Assembly: GCF_949987515.2 (NCBI RefSeq)
Contig: NC_082696.1
Span: 61,078,447-61,142,446 of the forward strand
Origin: Delphinus delphis
Lineage: Eukaryota > Chordata > Mammalia > Artiodactyla > Delphinidae
Length of the DNA stretch: 64,000 bases
Direction of reading: 5' to 3'
Part shown: positions 22,886 through 35,591 of the stretch, in pieces
Numbering within the stretch: position 1 is the stretch's first letter
Layout: each line of letters begins with the position of its first letter
Made by a program: the position numbers and the translations under genes
Notes under the pieces: generated by a model
Seen by the model: the letters and a program-made list of their open reading frames with translations, nothing else
Told to the model about the DNA's origin: nothing
Database searches by the model: none

Positions 22886-23479
22886 AAAAAAAAAGTTAAA
22901 AATACTTAAGATGGAAAGAATACATATAGAAACAATAGTGGTTGCTTATTTTGTTTTAATTCTTAATGTTTTATTGTTCGTTTTCTAAACAGCATGATAA
23001 AACCTCTAGCTATATGGTCATTATTTTTTAATGGCCATACTCAGGATTTCTGACATTGTCTCAAAGCTGTCACTGAGAATGTTGTTGGGTGTTATGAAAA
23101 TAAGCTAGAAAATTGGAAATTAGGTTGGAAATAAACTCAGGTAAAATTGTAAAAAACACACTGTTTGCTCTGGGGATTTGGATTATTGATAAGAAGGGGC
23201 TGCTTTTCACTTAGAATTTGTTAATGATGCACAGTGTTTGTTATTTTTATGCAATATTTTGACTATAAATTTATATTTGAAATGATAAATTTAGGTGTGG
23301 CCTCTTATTTTTGAATTTCCACTCCCTTGGCTATAATTTTTTAATTTTAGGAGATGTGGTTGTGGTAGAGTATCTCAGAGCAACTTTCTGATCAACAAGG
23401 CAATTAACAGCGTTGAAAACGATACAAAACTTAATTAGGTCTATATTCAGGTGCTCTCTGTTAGGACTCTAAGTTAGTA
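22886..23479. other. Non-coding stretch, nothing recognised
   Basis: AT-rich, no open frame or named repeat. Confidence 0.5.
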
Positions 23480-23625
23480 TTCTCAAACTTGGCTACACAT
23501 GCAATCACCTCAAAAATACTTATACCTGAATCTCATACCTATTTCTTTTTAATTGTCCAGGAAATGGAATTTTAAAAATAGTCCCAGTTGATTCACATGT
23601 GAAGCCAATGTCCATAAATGCCCTG
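23480..23625 (+). repeat. MER5-type hAT fragment
   Basis: TTCTCAAACTTGGCTACACA, ATGCAATCACCTCAAAAATA and GTGAAGCCAATG are consistent with a diverged MER5A copy lacking clean ends. Confidence 0.5.
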
Positions 23626-24016
23626 GGGCACTTTCTGGGGTTGCCATATGACTGATAACCTGTACTAAGTTAGGAGCTCAGGGTTTCAGGACTCTGGTTG
23701 ACTCTAGTCTTCACCTATGAATCGGTTGGTTTCTGTGGATGAAAGGCACCTTGATATGTTTTTTGCTATTCAAATTATCGCCTTTACAATACTTTATCTG
23801 AAGCTTCTACTTTGAAGTTGTAGAGTTGTGGAAATGGTTGCTTTAGAGATAAAACATCATCAGTAAAATGTTAAAAATGTATTCCAGTACAGTGAATTTC
23901 TAAACTACATTCTTGTTCAGTATAAACTCCTCTGGTTCAGCTTATCATAAAGGATTTAGAAATATCATGGCACAGGCATTCCATAGTAATTTTTCGAAAT
24001 TTAAATAACAGCTTTT

Positions 24017-24362
24017 AAAAAATATATTTTGTTTATTTTTGGCTGCGTTGGGTCTTTGTTGCTGAGTGCGGGCTTTCTCTAGTTGTGGCGAGCGGGGGCT
24101 ACTCTTCGTTGCAGTGCGTGGGCTTCTCATTGCGGTGGCTTCTCTTGCTGTGGCGCACAGGCTCTAGGTGTGCGGGCTTCAGTAGTTGTGTCACGTGGGC
24201 TCAGTAGTTGTGGTTTGCAGGCTCTAGAGCGCAGGCTCAGTAGCTGTGGCTCACGGGCTTAGTTGCTCCACAGCATGTGGGATCTTCCCGGACCAGGGCT
24301 TGAACCCGTGTCCCCTGCATTGGCAGGCAGATTCTTAACCCCTGTGCTACCAGGGAAGCCCC
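24017..24362 (-). mobile_element. CHR-type SINE, long subfamily
   Basis: Minus strand begins GGGGCTTCCCTGGTAGCACA. The long 3' region (GGCTGCGTTGGGTCTTTGTT on plus) marks the long CHR subfamily. A clean 15-bp target duplication, TAAATAACAGCTTTT at 24002 and TAAATAACAGCTTTA at 24363, encloses it. Confidence 0.95.
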
Positions 24363-24469
24363 TAAATAACAGCTTTATATTCAAAATTAAATAATAGAAA
24401 GAATGCATAGTTTTAAAAGTTTTGGTTGTATGTTATCCATTCTTAACTAATCACTTTCTAGATTAGTGT

Positions 24470-24837
24470 TGTTATGGTCTGGATTGTGTCCTTGCCAAAG
24501 TCATATGTTAGTGTCCTAGCCCCCAGTACCTCAGAATGTAACTGTATTTCGAGGTAGATGCTTTAAAAAGGTAAAGGGAGGTCATTAGGGTGGGCCCCTA
24601 TCCAGCATGACTGGTCTCCTTATAAGTATAGATAAGGACACAGACCCACAGAGGGAAGACCAGGTGAAGGCAAAGGGAGAAGATGATAACCTACCAGCCA
24701 AGGAGAGAAGCTTCAGAAGAAACCAACCTGCTGTCACCTTGATCTCAGACTTCTAACAGTAAGTACTTTGAGAACAAACATCTTTAAGACACCTAGTCTG
24801 TGGTACTTTGTTACAGAAGCCTTAGAAATCTAATACA
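24470..24837 (+). mobile_element. MLT1/MST-type MaLR solo LTR
   Basis: Starts TGTTATGGTCTGGATTGTGT and ends TTAGAAATCTAATACA. Diagnostic phrases in order are CCCCCAGTACCTCAGAATGT, GGTCATTAGGGTGGGCCCCT and TGGTACTTTGTTACAGAAGC. Length (about 370 bp) fits a complete LTR without internal sequence. Confidence 0.85.
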
Positions 24838-24925
24838 GTGGTTCTCAACATTAGCTGCTCAGCAGAACCACCTGTAGCTACAATAAAAGTAAAATGATGC
24901 CCATACCAATTAAATCATAATGGGA
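24836..24925 (+). repeat. MER5A-type hAT fragment, left end
   Basis: CAGTGGTTCTCAACATTAGC is the MER5 terminus; the copy breaks off before its right end. It shares its first two bases with the end of the preceding LTR, so the LTR may have inserted at its edge. Confidence 0.65.
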
Positions 24926-25769
24926 GGGGAGGAAATGTAGGGTGGGTACACACTGATTTTTTTTAGTAAGGTCTCCATGTGATTTTTTTTGGTCATTGAG
25001 GACAGGCTTACATTTCACTAACGTTTTTCTGTAACAGTCTGCTACAAAGTTGCCTAGTGAGAATAACTTGAAAACTGATAAACAAGTCATAAGTTCTTTA
25101 CAATCTATCCAGGTTCTATTTGTTATTTTGACAAGTATGTTCCTTAAATTATTTAGTATCTATTCTTTGTGTGATAGAAAACAACAGTAAATGGGTTTAA
25201 AATTTTGTTATCTGCTATAGAAATAAATTTCTTCTTGTGTGGCTTATGCATAGAGACATTATTTATTCTATTGTAATATTTCTCTTAAGAGACAGATCTC
25301 AATATGTTCCTGTTTTCTCAATGTGATATCATAGCACCATAGAAAGTATAAATGCCAAGATTTTAAGCCATTTTGTGGGTATTTTGAGGATTAACCCTAA
25401 TTATTAAATTACAGTTTCTAAAAATCTTTGGTTTGATTTCTTCAGAGAGAATGTGCTTTATCACAGGTAAAGAGAGGAAAAACAATTCCTGAAACAGGAA
25501 AGAATACAAATAAGAAAGCTGCAGCTGCAGCAACTAACCACAGTAGAAACTGTTCAGAAATGCCACTAAATAGTTCTTTCCAGACTATTTCCAAACAAGT
25601 TCTGCTGCTTGCTAAGCTAAAAATAGGTACGACATATGCCACATATTAATAATTATCTGCATGTGGGGATTCTCCAAGAACTGACCTCTATAGCTTGGGA
25701 TAAAAATCACCTGGAGACCTCTGGTTGTTTCTGCTAATCAGTTCTCACACAAAATAGGATACGGGGTTT
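24926..25769. other. Non-coding stretch, nothing recognised
   Basis: No gene or named repeat. The short open frames at 24878-25090 and 25442-25642 (minus) show no domain. Confidence 0.5.
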
Positions 25770-25940
25770 AAGATTAGAAAATCAACTGCTGGAATACATG
25801 GTCTGGGCTCAGATCCTAGTTTTTCTCCTTCTTGGCTTTGTAACCTTGGGTAAATTATTAAAAAAATTTTTTTAAATCTCTGTGTAGCTAATTTTGCCTC
25901 AGGGATTTTTTTGTGCTCATTTAAGGCAGTAGTAAACACT
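25770..25940 (+). repeat. MIR SINE
   Basis: TGGTCTGGGCTCAGATCCTA, GGCTTTGTAACCTTGGGTAA and a degraded CTCAGGGATTTTTTTGTGCT give a MIR 5' half with a worn 3' end. Confidence 0.7.
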
Positions 25941-26884
25941 CAGTGTTAATTTATATCAGACATCATCTATTACAACTGTGTAGAAATCCTCTCATCCTTC
26001 ACTACCTTTATACTTTGGTACTTGACCCATATTATTCTTTCTATCCTATTTATTTCTCTCTTCTCACTGTCTTTTAGAGTGGTAATATTAGAATTTTATG
26101 TTCCATTTGTTGCTATTGTGTATCCACCACACAGCAGTATGGTTCTATCTTAGTCTTCACTAGAAACTACTCTGTTGGAAGTGTCTTGAAAAGAAGCTCT
26201 TGCTCTTGTCAATCACAGTTCTCTTACTTGTCATCCCTTACATCACCTTAGAAGAAGGTAACTCTGAGATGGTTGGCAGTTAAGGTAAAGGAGGAAAATT
26301 TTAAAAAGGTAGTGTCAAAATATCTCAATAAATCCTAGCAAAAAGCCCCTGTTTATTAAAGAAACTCTCATTTTACCAACTTTATCCACTCAGGCAGCTC
26401 ACCCTAATAAGCCCTCAATTTTTCCCACTAGATCATCACTTGATTCATCATCTCATGAACCAGGCAAGCTAAAACCTGCCCTAGATTAACACCAAGGTCA
26501 GCTACTTAATTGCTGTAAATCATAATCTCCCAATATTTTGCTCCTTTGACTGTCTTGTTATTCCTAATTGCTTTTGCACTTTAATATTCCTGACTTTCAA
26601 TTATCCTTTTTTTAATCTGTAACGTATTTAACCCTTGAGTAAGTTACATGTGGAACACAATGCTATATACTCGTCTTTGTTTTACATATAACTGTTGCAG
26701 GAGTATGTCGCTTATTTCTCAAATGGTTGTAATATTCATGAGGAAAAAGATTATATCTTTTTATCCCCTATAAATCCTAGAACAGTGACACACACAAGGG
26801 AGGCACACATTAAGCTTGATTCCATAAGTAATTATTCATTTAAAATTAAGCGCAACTCCATTTTCTGCTTAAAATGCTTAATAA
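25941..26884. other. Non-coding stretch, nothing recognised
   Basis: AT-rich DNA without recognisable genes or repeat families. Confidence 0.5.
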
Positions 26885-27118
26885 ATTAGGATTTGGGGAT
26901 TACAGATACAAACTACTATATACAGAATGGACAAACAACAAGGTCCTACTGTATAGCACAGGGAACTATACTCAATATCCTGTTATAAACCATAATGGAA
27001 AAGAATATGAAAAAGAATAAATATATATATATATGTATATGTATATATAACTGAATCACTTTGCTGTACACCGGAAACTAACAAGATGTTGTAAATCAAC
27101 AATACTTCAATTAAAAAA
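26885..27118 (+). mobile_element. L1 3'-UTR fragment (artiodactyl type)
   Basis: Contains ACAAGGTCCTACTGTATAGC, GGGAACTATACTCAATATCC, CACTTTGCTGTACACCGGAA and AATCAACAATACTTCAATTA followed by an A-rich tail. A (TA)n run sits inside at 27021-27050. Only the last 230 bp of the element is present. Confidence 0.85.
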
Positions 27119-27410
27119 AATTAAACATAAGTAAAAAAAAATTGGTGTCTTTTTTTACTATTTTTTAAATAAGGTATTGTCTGGATGTATTCCTTATTTG
27201 ACACCATTGTCTTTTACGAGATCCGATTTGTTCATAGTCGTGAGTTAATTCCTTACAAAAAAAAGTTCTAAACATACTCCAAAATTGTGAGAAAAAATGA
27301 TATATTCTTCTTGAGTCAGAAGTTTTATTTTATGTACATTAATATATACCTAGAATGTACTATGGTATTACTTTGGTTGCCTACTATTTACACATGCAAA
27401 GAAATATTTC

Positions 27411-28003
27411 TGGTTGTATTTGATCTTTTTATTTTTTATTTTATCTTACTTTATTTTATTTTATCCTCTCTCTTTCTTTCTATTTTTTCTTCCTTTTATT
27501 CTGAGCCGTGTGGATGAAAGGTTCTTGGTGCTCCAGCCAGGAGTCAGTGCTGTGCCTCTGAGGTGGGAGAGCCAACTTCAGGACACTGGTCTACAAGAGA
27601 CCTCCCAGCTCCACATAATATCAAACGGTAAAAATCTCCCAGAGATCTCCATCTCAACACCAAGACCCAGCTTCACTCAACGACCAGCAAGCTACACTGC
27701 TGGACACCCTATGCCAAACAACTAGCAAGACAGGAACACAGCCCCATCCATTAGAAGAGAGGCTGCCTAAAATCATAATAAGGCCACAGACACCCTAAAA
27801 CACACCACCAGACGTGGACCTGCCCACCAGAAAGACAAGATCCAGCCTCATCCACCAAAACACAGGCACCAATCCCCTCCACCAGGAAGCCTACACAACC
27901 CACTGAAACAACCTTAGCCACTGGGGACAGACACCAAAAACAACGGGAACTACGAACCTGCAGCCTGCAAAAAGGAGACCCCAAACACAGTAAGATAAGC
28001 AAA
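27411..28003 (+). mobile_element. Young LINE-1: 5' UTR portion
   Basis: A (TTTTA)n/TTTCT-rich leader leads into TTCTGAGCCGTGTGGATGAA, which I recognise as 5' UTR of the young cetartiodactyl L1, and runs into ORF1 at 28004. An 8-bp match, AAAGAAAT at 27398 and again after the 3' poly(A) at 33117, is a weak candidate for the target duplication. Because the UTR is shorter than that of complete copies, the element may be slightly 5' truncated. Confidence 0.75.
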
Positions 28004-28896
28004 ATGAAAAGACAGAAAGACACACAGCAGATGAAGGAGCAAGATAAAAACCCACCAGACCTAAAAAATGAAGAGGAAATAGGCAGTCCACCTGAAAAAG
28101 AATTCAAAATAATGACAGTAAAGATGATCCAAAATCTTGGAAATAGAATAGACAAAATGCAAGAAACATTTAAAAAGGACCTAAAAGAACTAAAGAGGAA
28201 ACAAGCAATGATGAACAACACAATAAATGAAATTAAAAATACTCTAGGTGGGATCAATAGCAGAATAACTGATGCAGAAGAACGGATAAGTGACCTGGAA
28301 GATAAAATAGTGAAATAACTACTGCAGAGCAGAATGAAGGAAAAAGAATGAAAAGAACTGAGGACAGTCTCAGAGACCTCTGGGACAAGATTAAATGCAT
28401 CAACATTCGAATTATAGGGGTCCCAGAAGAAGAAGAGAAAAAGAAAGGGACTGAGAAAATATTTGAAGAGATGATAGTTGAAAACTTCCCTAATATGGGA
28501 AAGGAAATAGTTAATCAAGTCCAGGAAGAACAGAGAGTCCCATACAGGATAAATCCAAGGAGAAACACACCAAGACACATATTAATCAAACTATCAAAAA
28601 TTAAATACAAAGAAAACATATTAAAAGCAGCAAGGGAAAAACAACAAATAACACACAGGGGAATCCCCATAAGGTTAACAGCTGATCTTTGAGCAGAAAC
28701 TCTGCAAGCCAGAAGGGAGCGGCAAGACATGTTAAAAGTGATGAAGGAGAAAAGCCTACAGCCAGGATTACTCTGCCTAGCAAGGATCTCATTCAGATGT
28801 GATGGAGAAATTAAAACCTTTACAGACAAGCAAAAGCTGAGAGAGTTCAGCACCACCAAACCAGCTTTACAACAAATGCTAAAGGAACTTCTCTAG
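28004..28896 (+). pseudogene. LINE-1 ORF1 (nucleic-acid chaperone), inactivated
   Basis: ORF1p is the trimeric RNA-binding chaperone of L1. The frame from 28004 gives a lysine/glutamate-rich coiled-coil N-terminus (NRIDKMQETFKKDLKELKRK, ITDAEERISDLEDKIVK). It is stopped at 28316 by a 1-nt loss. The downstream frame carries the RRM/CTD part (RDLWDKIKCINIRIIGVPEE, NPRRNTPRHILIKLSK) until a TGA at 28690, then continues in frame to the natural TAG at 28894. So there is one frameshift and one nonsense codon; the length is otherwise normal. Confidence 0.9.
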
Positions 28897-28953
28897 GCAA
28901 GAAACACAAGAGAAGGAAAAGACCTACAATAACAAACCAAAACAAATAAGAAA

Positions 28954-31900
28954 ATGGGAATAGGAACATACATATTGATAATTACTTTAAATGTAAATGG
29001 ATTAAATATTCCCACCAAAAGACACAGACTGGCTGAATGGATACAAAAACAAGACCCGTATATATGCTGTCTAGAAGAAACCCACTTCAGACCTAGGGAC
29101 ACATAGAGACTGAAAGTGAGGGGATGGAAAAAGATATTCCATGCAATGGAAATCAGAAGAAAGCTGGAGTAGCAATTCTCATATCAGACAAAATAGACTT
29201 TAAAATAAAGACTATTACAAGAGGCAAAGTAGGACACTACATAATGATCAAGAGATCGATCCAAGAAGAAGATATAACAATTGTAAATATTTACGCGCCC
29301 AACATAGGAGCACCTCAATACATAAGGCAAATACTAACGGCCATAAAAGGGGAAATCGACAGTAACACATTCATAGTAGGGGACTTTAACACCCCACTTT
29401 CACCAATGGACAGGTCATCCAAAATGAAAATAAATAAGGAAACACAAGCTTTAAATGATACATTAAACAAGATGGACCTAATTGATATTTTTAGGACATT
29501 CTATCCAAAAACAACAGAATACACATTTTTCTCAAGTGCTCATGGAACATTCTCCAGGATAGATCATATCTTGGGTCACAAATCAAGCTTCATAAATTTA
29601 AGAAAATTGAAATCATATCAAGTATCTTTTCTGACCACAACGCTATGAAACTAGATATCAATTACAGGAAAAAATCTGTAAAAAATACAAACACATGGAA
29701 GACAAACAATACACTACTTAATAACGAAGTGATCACTGAAGAAATCAAAGGGGAAATCAAAGAATACGTAGAAACAAATGACAATGGATACATGACGACC
29801 CAAAATCTATGGGATGCAGCAAAAGCAGTTCTAAGCGGGAAGTTTATAGCAATGCAATCCTACCTTAAGAAACAGGAAACATCTCAAATAAACAACCTAA
29901 CCTTGCACGTAAAGCAACTATAGAAAGAAGAACAAAAAAACTCCAAAGTTAGCAGAAGGAAAGAAATCATAAAGATCAGGTCAGAAATAAATGAAGGAAT
30001 AGATAGCAAAGATCAATAAAACTAAAAGTTGGTTCTGTGAGAAGATAAATAAAATTGATAAACCATTAGCAAGACACATCAAGGAAAAAAGGGAGAAGAC
30101 TCAAATCAGTAGAATGAGAAATGAAAAAGGAGAAGTATCAACTGACACTGCAGAAATACAAAGGATCATGAGAGATTACTACAGGCAACTGTATGCCAAT
30201 AAAATCGACAACCTGGAAGAAATGGACAAATTCTTAGAAATGCACAGCCTGCCAAGACTGAATCTGGAAGAAATAGAAAATATGAACAGACCAATCACAA
30301 GCACTGAAATTGAAACTGTGATTAAAAAGCTTCCAACAAACAAAATCCCAGGACCAGATGGCTTCACAGGCGAATTCTATCAAACATTTAGAGAAGAGCT
30401 AACACCCATCCTTCTCAAACTCTTCCAAAATATAGCAGAGGGAGGAACATTCCAAAATCATTATACGAGGCCACCGTCAATACCAAAACCAGACAAAGAT
30501 GTCACAAAGAAAGAAGACTACAGGCCAATATCACTGACGAACATAGATGCAAAAATCCTCAACAAAATACTAGCCAACAGAATCCAACAGCACATTAAAA
30601 GGATCATACACCATGATCAAGTGGGGGTTTTTCCAGGAATGCAAGGATTCTTCAATATACACAATCAAGGTGATACACCATATTAATAAATTGAAGGAGA
30701 AAAACCATATGATCATCTCAACAGATGCAGAGAAAGCTTTCAGCAAAATTCAACACCCATTTATGATAAAAACCCTGCAGTAACTAGGCATAGAGGGAAC
30801 TTTCCTAAAGATAATAAAGGCCATATATGACAAACCCACAGCCAACATCGTCCTCAATGGTGAAAAACTGAAACCATTCCCACTAAGATCAGGAACAAGA
30901 CAAGGTTGCCCACTCTCACCACTCTTCTTCAACATAGTTTTGCAAGTTTTAGCCACAGAAATCAGAGAAGAAAAAGAAATAAAAGGAATCCAAATCAGAA
31001 GAGAAGAAGTAAAGCTGTCACTGTTTGCAGATGACATGATACTATACATAGAGAATCCTAAAGATGCTACCAGAAAACTACTAGAGCTAATCAATGAATT
31101 TGGTAAAGTAGCAGGATACAAAATTAATGCACAGAAATCTCTGGCATTCCTATACACTAATGGTGAAAAATCTGAAAGTGAAATTAAGGAAACACTCCCA
31201 TTTACCATTGCAACCAAAAGATTAAAATATCTAGGAATAAACCTACCTAAGGAGACAAAAGACCTGTATGCAGAAAATTATAAGACAGTGATGAAAGAAA
31301 TTAAAGATGGTACAAATAGATGGAGAGATATACCATGTTCTTGGATTGGAAGAATTAACATTGTGAAAATGACTCTACTACCCAAAGCAATCTATAGATT
31401 CAATGCAATCCCTATCAAACTACCACTGGCATTTTTCACAGAACTAGAACAAAACATTTCACAATTTGTATGGAAACACAAAAGACCCCGTATAGCCAAA
31501 GCAATCTTGAGAAAGAAAAACGAAGCTAGAGGAATCAGGCTCCCTGACTTTAGACTATACTACAAAGCTACAGTAATCAAGACAGTATGTTACTGGCACA
31601 AAAACAGAAATATAGATCAATGGAACAGGATAGAAAGCCCTGAGATAAACCCACGCACATATGGTCACCTTATCTTTGATAAAGGAGGCAAGAATATACA
31701 GTGGAGAAATGACAGCCTCTTCAATAAGTGGTGCTGGGAAAACTGGACAGGTACATGTAAAAGTATGAAATTAGAACACTCCCTAACACCATACACAAAA
31801 ATAAAGTCAAAATGGATTTAAGACCTAACTGTAAGGCCAGATACTATCAAACTCTTAGAGGAAAACATAGGCAAACACTCTATGACATAAATCACAGCAA

Positions 31901-32747
31901 GATCCTTTTTGACCCACCTCCTAGAGAAATGGAAATAAAACCAAAAATAAACAAATGGGACCTAATGAAACTTAAAAGCTTTTGCACAGTAAAGGAAACC
32001 ATAAACAAGACCAAAAGACAGCCCTCAGAATGGGAGAAAATATTTGCAAAGGAAACAAGTGGCAAAGGATTAATCTCAAAAATCTACAAGCAGCTTATGC
32101 AGCTCAATAACAAAAAAACAAACAACCCAATCCAAAAATGGGCAGAAGACCTAAATAGACATTTCTCCAAAGAAAATATACAGATTGCCAACAAACACAT
32201 GAAAGAATGCTCAACATCACTAATCATTAGAGAAATGCAAATCAAAACTACAATGAGATATCATCTCACACCAGTCAGAATGGGCATCATCAAACAATCT
32301 ACAAACAATAAATGCTTGAGAGGGTGTGGAGAAAAGGGAACCCTCTTGCACTGTTGGTGTGAATGTAAATGGATACAGCCACTATGGAGAACAGTATGGA
32401 GGTTCCTAAAAAAACTACAAATAGAACTATCATACGACCCAGCAATCCCACTACTGGGCATATACCCTGAGAAAGCCATAATTCAAAAAGTGTCATGTAC
32501 CAAAATGTTCATTGCAGCTCTATTTACAATAGCCAGGACATGGAAGCAACCTAAGTGTCCATCGAGAGATGAATGGATAAAGAAGATGTGGCACATATAT
32601 ACAATGGAATATTACTCAGCCATAAAGAGAAGCGAAATTGAGTTATTTGTAGTTAGGTGGATGGAACTAGTATTTGTCATACAGAGTGAAGTAAGTCAGA
32701 AAGAGAAAAACAAATACCGTATGCTAATACATATATTTGAAATCTAA
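28954..32747 (+). pseudogene. LINE-1 ORF2 (endonuclease and reverse transcriptase), inactivated
   Basis: The ATG at 28954 opens an endonuclease domain (ILIITLNVNGLNIPTKRHRL). A TAG stop is at 29104 and a 1-nt loss follows near 29145. Endonuclease residues continue in 29124-29648 (FIVGDFNTPLSPMD, SRIDHILGHKSS). The reverse transcriptase starts in 30114-30686 ([13 protein letters not shown]) and its catalytic loop [12 protein letters not shown] lies in 30940-31821. The C-terminal cysteine-rich region ([15 protein letters not shown]) is in 31812-32747. The coding phase changes at least five times, and the AFDK of motif A reads AFSK, so the copy is dead although nearly full length. Confidence 0.93.
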
Positions 32748-33111
32748 GAAAAAAAATGTCATGAAGAACCTAGGGGTAAAATGGGAATAAAGACACAGAC
32801 CTATTAGAGAATGGACCTGAGGATATGGGGAGGTGAAAGGGTAAGCTGTGACAAAGTAAGAGAGTGACGTGGACATATATACACTACCAAACGTAAAACA
32901 GATAGCTAGTGGGAGGCAGCCGCATAGCACAGGGAGATCAGCTCGGTGGTTTGTGGCCACATAGAGGGGTGGGATATGGAGGGTGGGAGGGAGGGAGACA
33001 CAAGAGGTAAGAGATTTGGGAACATATGTATATGTATAACTGATTCACTTTGTTATAAAGCAGAAACTAACACACCATTGTAAAGCAATTATATTCCAAT
33101 AAAGATGTTAA
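32748..33111 (+). mobile_element. Young LINE-1: 3' UTR and poly(A)
   Basis: Runs from the ORF2 stop through GCAGCCGCATAGCACAGGGA and TTGTAAAGCAATTATATTCC to an AATAAA at about 33098 and an A-run ending near 33119. Confidence 0.92.
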
Positions 33112-33119
33112 AAAAAAAA

Positions 33120-33545
33120 GAAATTGTCAATTTTATTAGAAGTGAGTGTTTTTATTGCTATATATGTAAATGTTGTTATTCTAAAGATCTGTGCTCTAAA
33201 GGATTTAGGAGTAACATATCATGTCTGTAACTTATGTTAATAATTTATTAAATACTATTTTTATTTATGTGTGTATGTATATAGAAAGAAGATTAAAAAG
33301 CATATTTCAATATATCTTAGCAATTGATACAAATGTTTGAATATTTCTTCACTGTATTACACTTTTGATTTTTCTGTTTGTAATATTTTATAATAAAAAG
33401 TTGGGGGAAATGTATAATTTTGGGAAAAAGCAATTGCAGCTTAAAGATGGTGCCGTCTTTTTCATTTCAATCTTTATTCATTATGAGATCCTTTACTAAG
33501 CATTATGAAAACTAAAGAAATGAATCAGGTTCCAGCATTCAAAGT
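33120..33545. other. Non-coding stretch, nothing recognised
   Basis: AT-rich sequence between two L1 elements; no gene or repeat recognised. Confidence 0.5.
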
Positions 33546-33549
33546 ATAG

Positions 33550-34232
33550 TCAAGTCTTGTATACTGTTGGTGGTAGTGTATATTGCTGTAGCCACTGTGG
33601 AAAACAGTATGGAGGTTTCTTGAGAAGCTAAAAATAGAACTACCATATGATCTAGCAATTCCACTCCTGCGTATATATATGAAAAAAACCAAAAACACTA
33701 ATTAGAAGAGATACATGTACCCCAGTGTTCATAGTAGCATTATTTCCAATTGCCAAATGTGGAAGCAACCTAAGTGTCCATCAACAAATGAATGGAAAAA
33801 GAAGATGTGGTACATATAAACACAATGGAATATTACCCAGCCATTAAAAAGAACAAAATTTTGCCATTTGCAGCAACATGTATGGACTTGGAGGGTATTA
33901 TGCTAAGTGAAATGAGTCAGACAGAAAAAGACAAATACTGTATGATATCACATACATGTGGAATCTAAAAAATACAACAAACTCGTGCATATAACCAAAA
34001 AGAAGCAGACTCACAGATACAGAGAACAAACTAGTGGTTACCAGTGGGGGGGTGTACAATATAGGGGTAGGGGAGTGGGAGGGCTATACTATTGGGTGTA
34101 AGATAGGCTCAAGGATGTATTGTACAACAGGGGGAATCTAGCCAATATTTTCTAATAACTGTAAATGGAAAGCAACCTTTCAAATTGTATGAAAACATTT
34201 TTTTAAAAATTGTAATAAACTAATTTTTTTAA
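33550..34232 (+). mobile_element. L1MA-like 3' fragment
   Basis: Carries the end of ORF2 and the 3' UTR: GGAAAACAGTATGGAGGTTT, GCAACCTAAGTGTCCATCAA, GGAATATTACCCAGCCATTA and TGGTTACCAGTGGGGG. More diverged than the L1 at 27.4-33.1 kb and 5' truncated. Confidence 0.88.
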
Positions 34233-34234
34233 AG

Positions 34235-35361
34235 TGTGGTTAAAAACATGACAGGAGCATTAAAACAAGCAAATTATATTATGTCTCAGAGGAATAAGCA
34301 ATGTATGACACTAAGGAATAAAAATATACATCGATAAAATAACATGGATTTCAAAGGAATAAAAGATTATTTACCTATAAGAAACAAATTTAAGGAAGCC
34401 TTTATATAACAAGCAAGATTTTTAACTAAACTTATTTAAACACAGGAGAAATTAAAAGTAAATCTTTCTGGGTCACTAAAAATTCTATTTGAATAATAAA
34501 TAATATTTGAAAATTAAATTAAGCAACTCCCAGAAGTGATTCTTGTTTAGATGTTGTTTTGGCCAGTCAGTACACTCTGTAGTTTCCATACAGTATACAA
34601 TTTTATGGTCTTGTTAAAGTGAAAAGAGGTTACATAAGAGCATGAACTTGTAGTCAAAGGGATCTAGGCCATTTAACTTCTAGTAATGGCAATTCCTTTC
34701 CTTTTTAGTGCATTAATTTTTTTCAAATGGCGTTGCCCTGCATTATCTCAATTTTTGTCTCATAATACTCCTGTGGGTTAAATGGTGTAAGTATTATGAT
34801 TATTTATACTATACAAAAATCAAGCAACTGAGATATTTTTAGGTTGTGCCTTGCAGAAATGTTACTTTCTTTTCTGTAATGGGAATATTAAGAATAGTGC
34901 CTATCACAGGGTAGATAATCAATACAATTCTAAATGAATGAACCAATAGGAGAATTAAAGAGTAAACTCTTGAATGTTTGAATTACTTGATGGGGAAAAA
35001 TGTAGGAACTCTGTTCCACAAAATCTCTCCACTTCCCTGCCGTTAAGGAGTGGTTCATTTTCTATATAGCCCAAGAGAGTTCTATGAATGAGTGAAATAT
35101 TTCTGTTCCTGAAAGACAAATGGTCTTGTAAGGTGTTTTTATTTAATGGTACACAGAAGGAAAGCTTCAAATTTAAGTAAAAATTTCCTGACAATGCTCT
35201 CAGACCAAAGGTCAATAGTCTAAAATAGTGCTGACATCTTTTACAATTTAAATTGAGTAGGAATGGCATCTAAAAACTAAGGAGTAAGTTAAACTGGTAA
35301 GCCTTTGTTTATGCAGGAAATCTTTCCAACGTAATCACCTTAGAAAACTTCCATTTCATCA
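34235..35361. other. Mostly unrecognised; weak MIR-like pieces
   Basis: About 34730-34830 (reverse) and 34880-34945 (forward, with AATAGTGCCTATCACAGGGT) resemble MIR core or tail segments. The rest holds nothing I can name, and the 104-codon open frame at 34955-35269 (minus) has no domain. Confidence 0.4.
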
Positions 35362-35374
35362 AAAGACACATTTA

Positions 35375-35580
35375 GGGCTTCCCTGGTGGCGCAGTGGTTG
35401 AGAGTCCGCCTGCCGATGCAGGGGACACGAGTTCGTGCCCCGGTCTGGGAAGATCCCACATGCCTCGGAGCGGCTGGGCCTGTGAACCATAGCCGCTGAG
35501 CCTGCGCGTCCGGAGCCTGTGCTCCGCAACGGAAGAGGCCACAAAAGTGAGAGGCCCGCGTACCGCAAAAAAAAAAATAA
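35375..35580 (+). mobile_element. CHR-type SINE (short, CHR-2 like)
   Basis: Begins GGGCTTCCCTGGTGGCGCAG and ends GCGTACCGC plus an A-run. A box TGGCGCAGTGG and B box GTTCGTGCCC are present. Flanks AAAGACACATTTA (35362) and AAAGACTAATTTA (35579) form an imperfect target duplication. Confidence 0.93.
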
Positions 35581-35591
35581 AGACTAATTTA

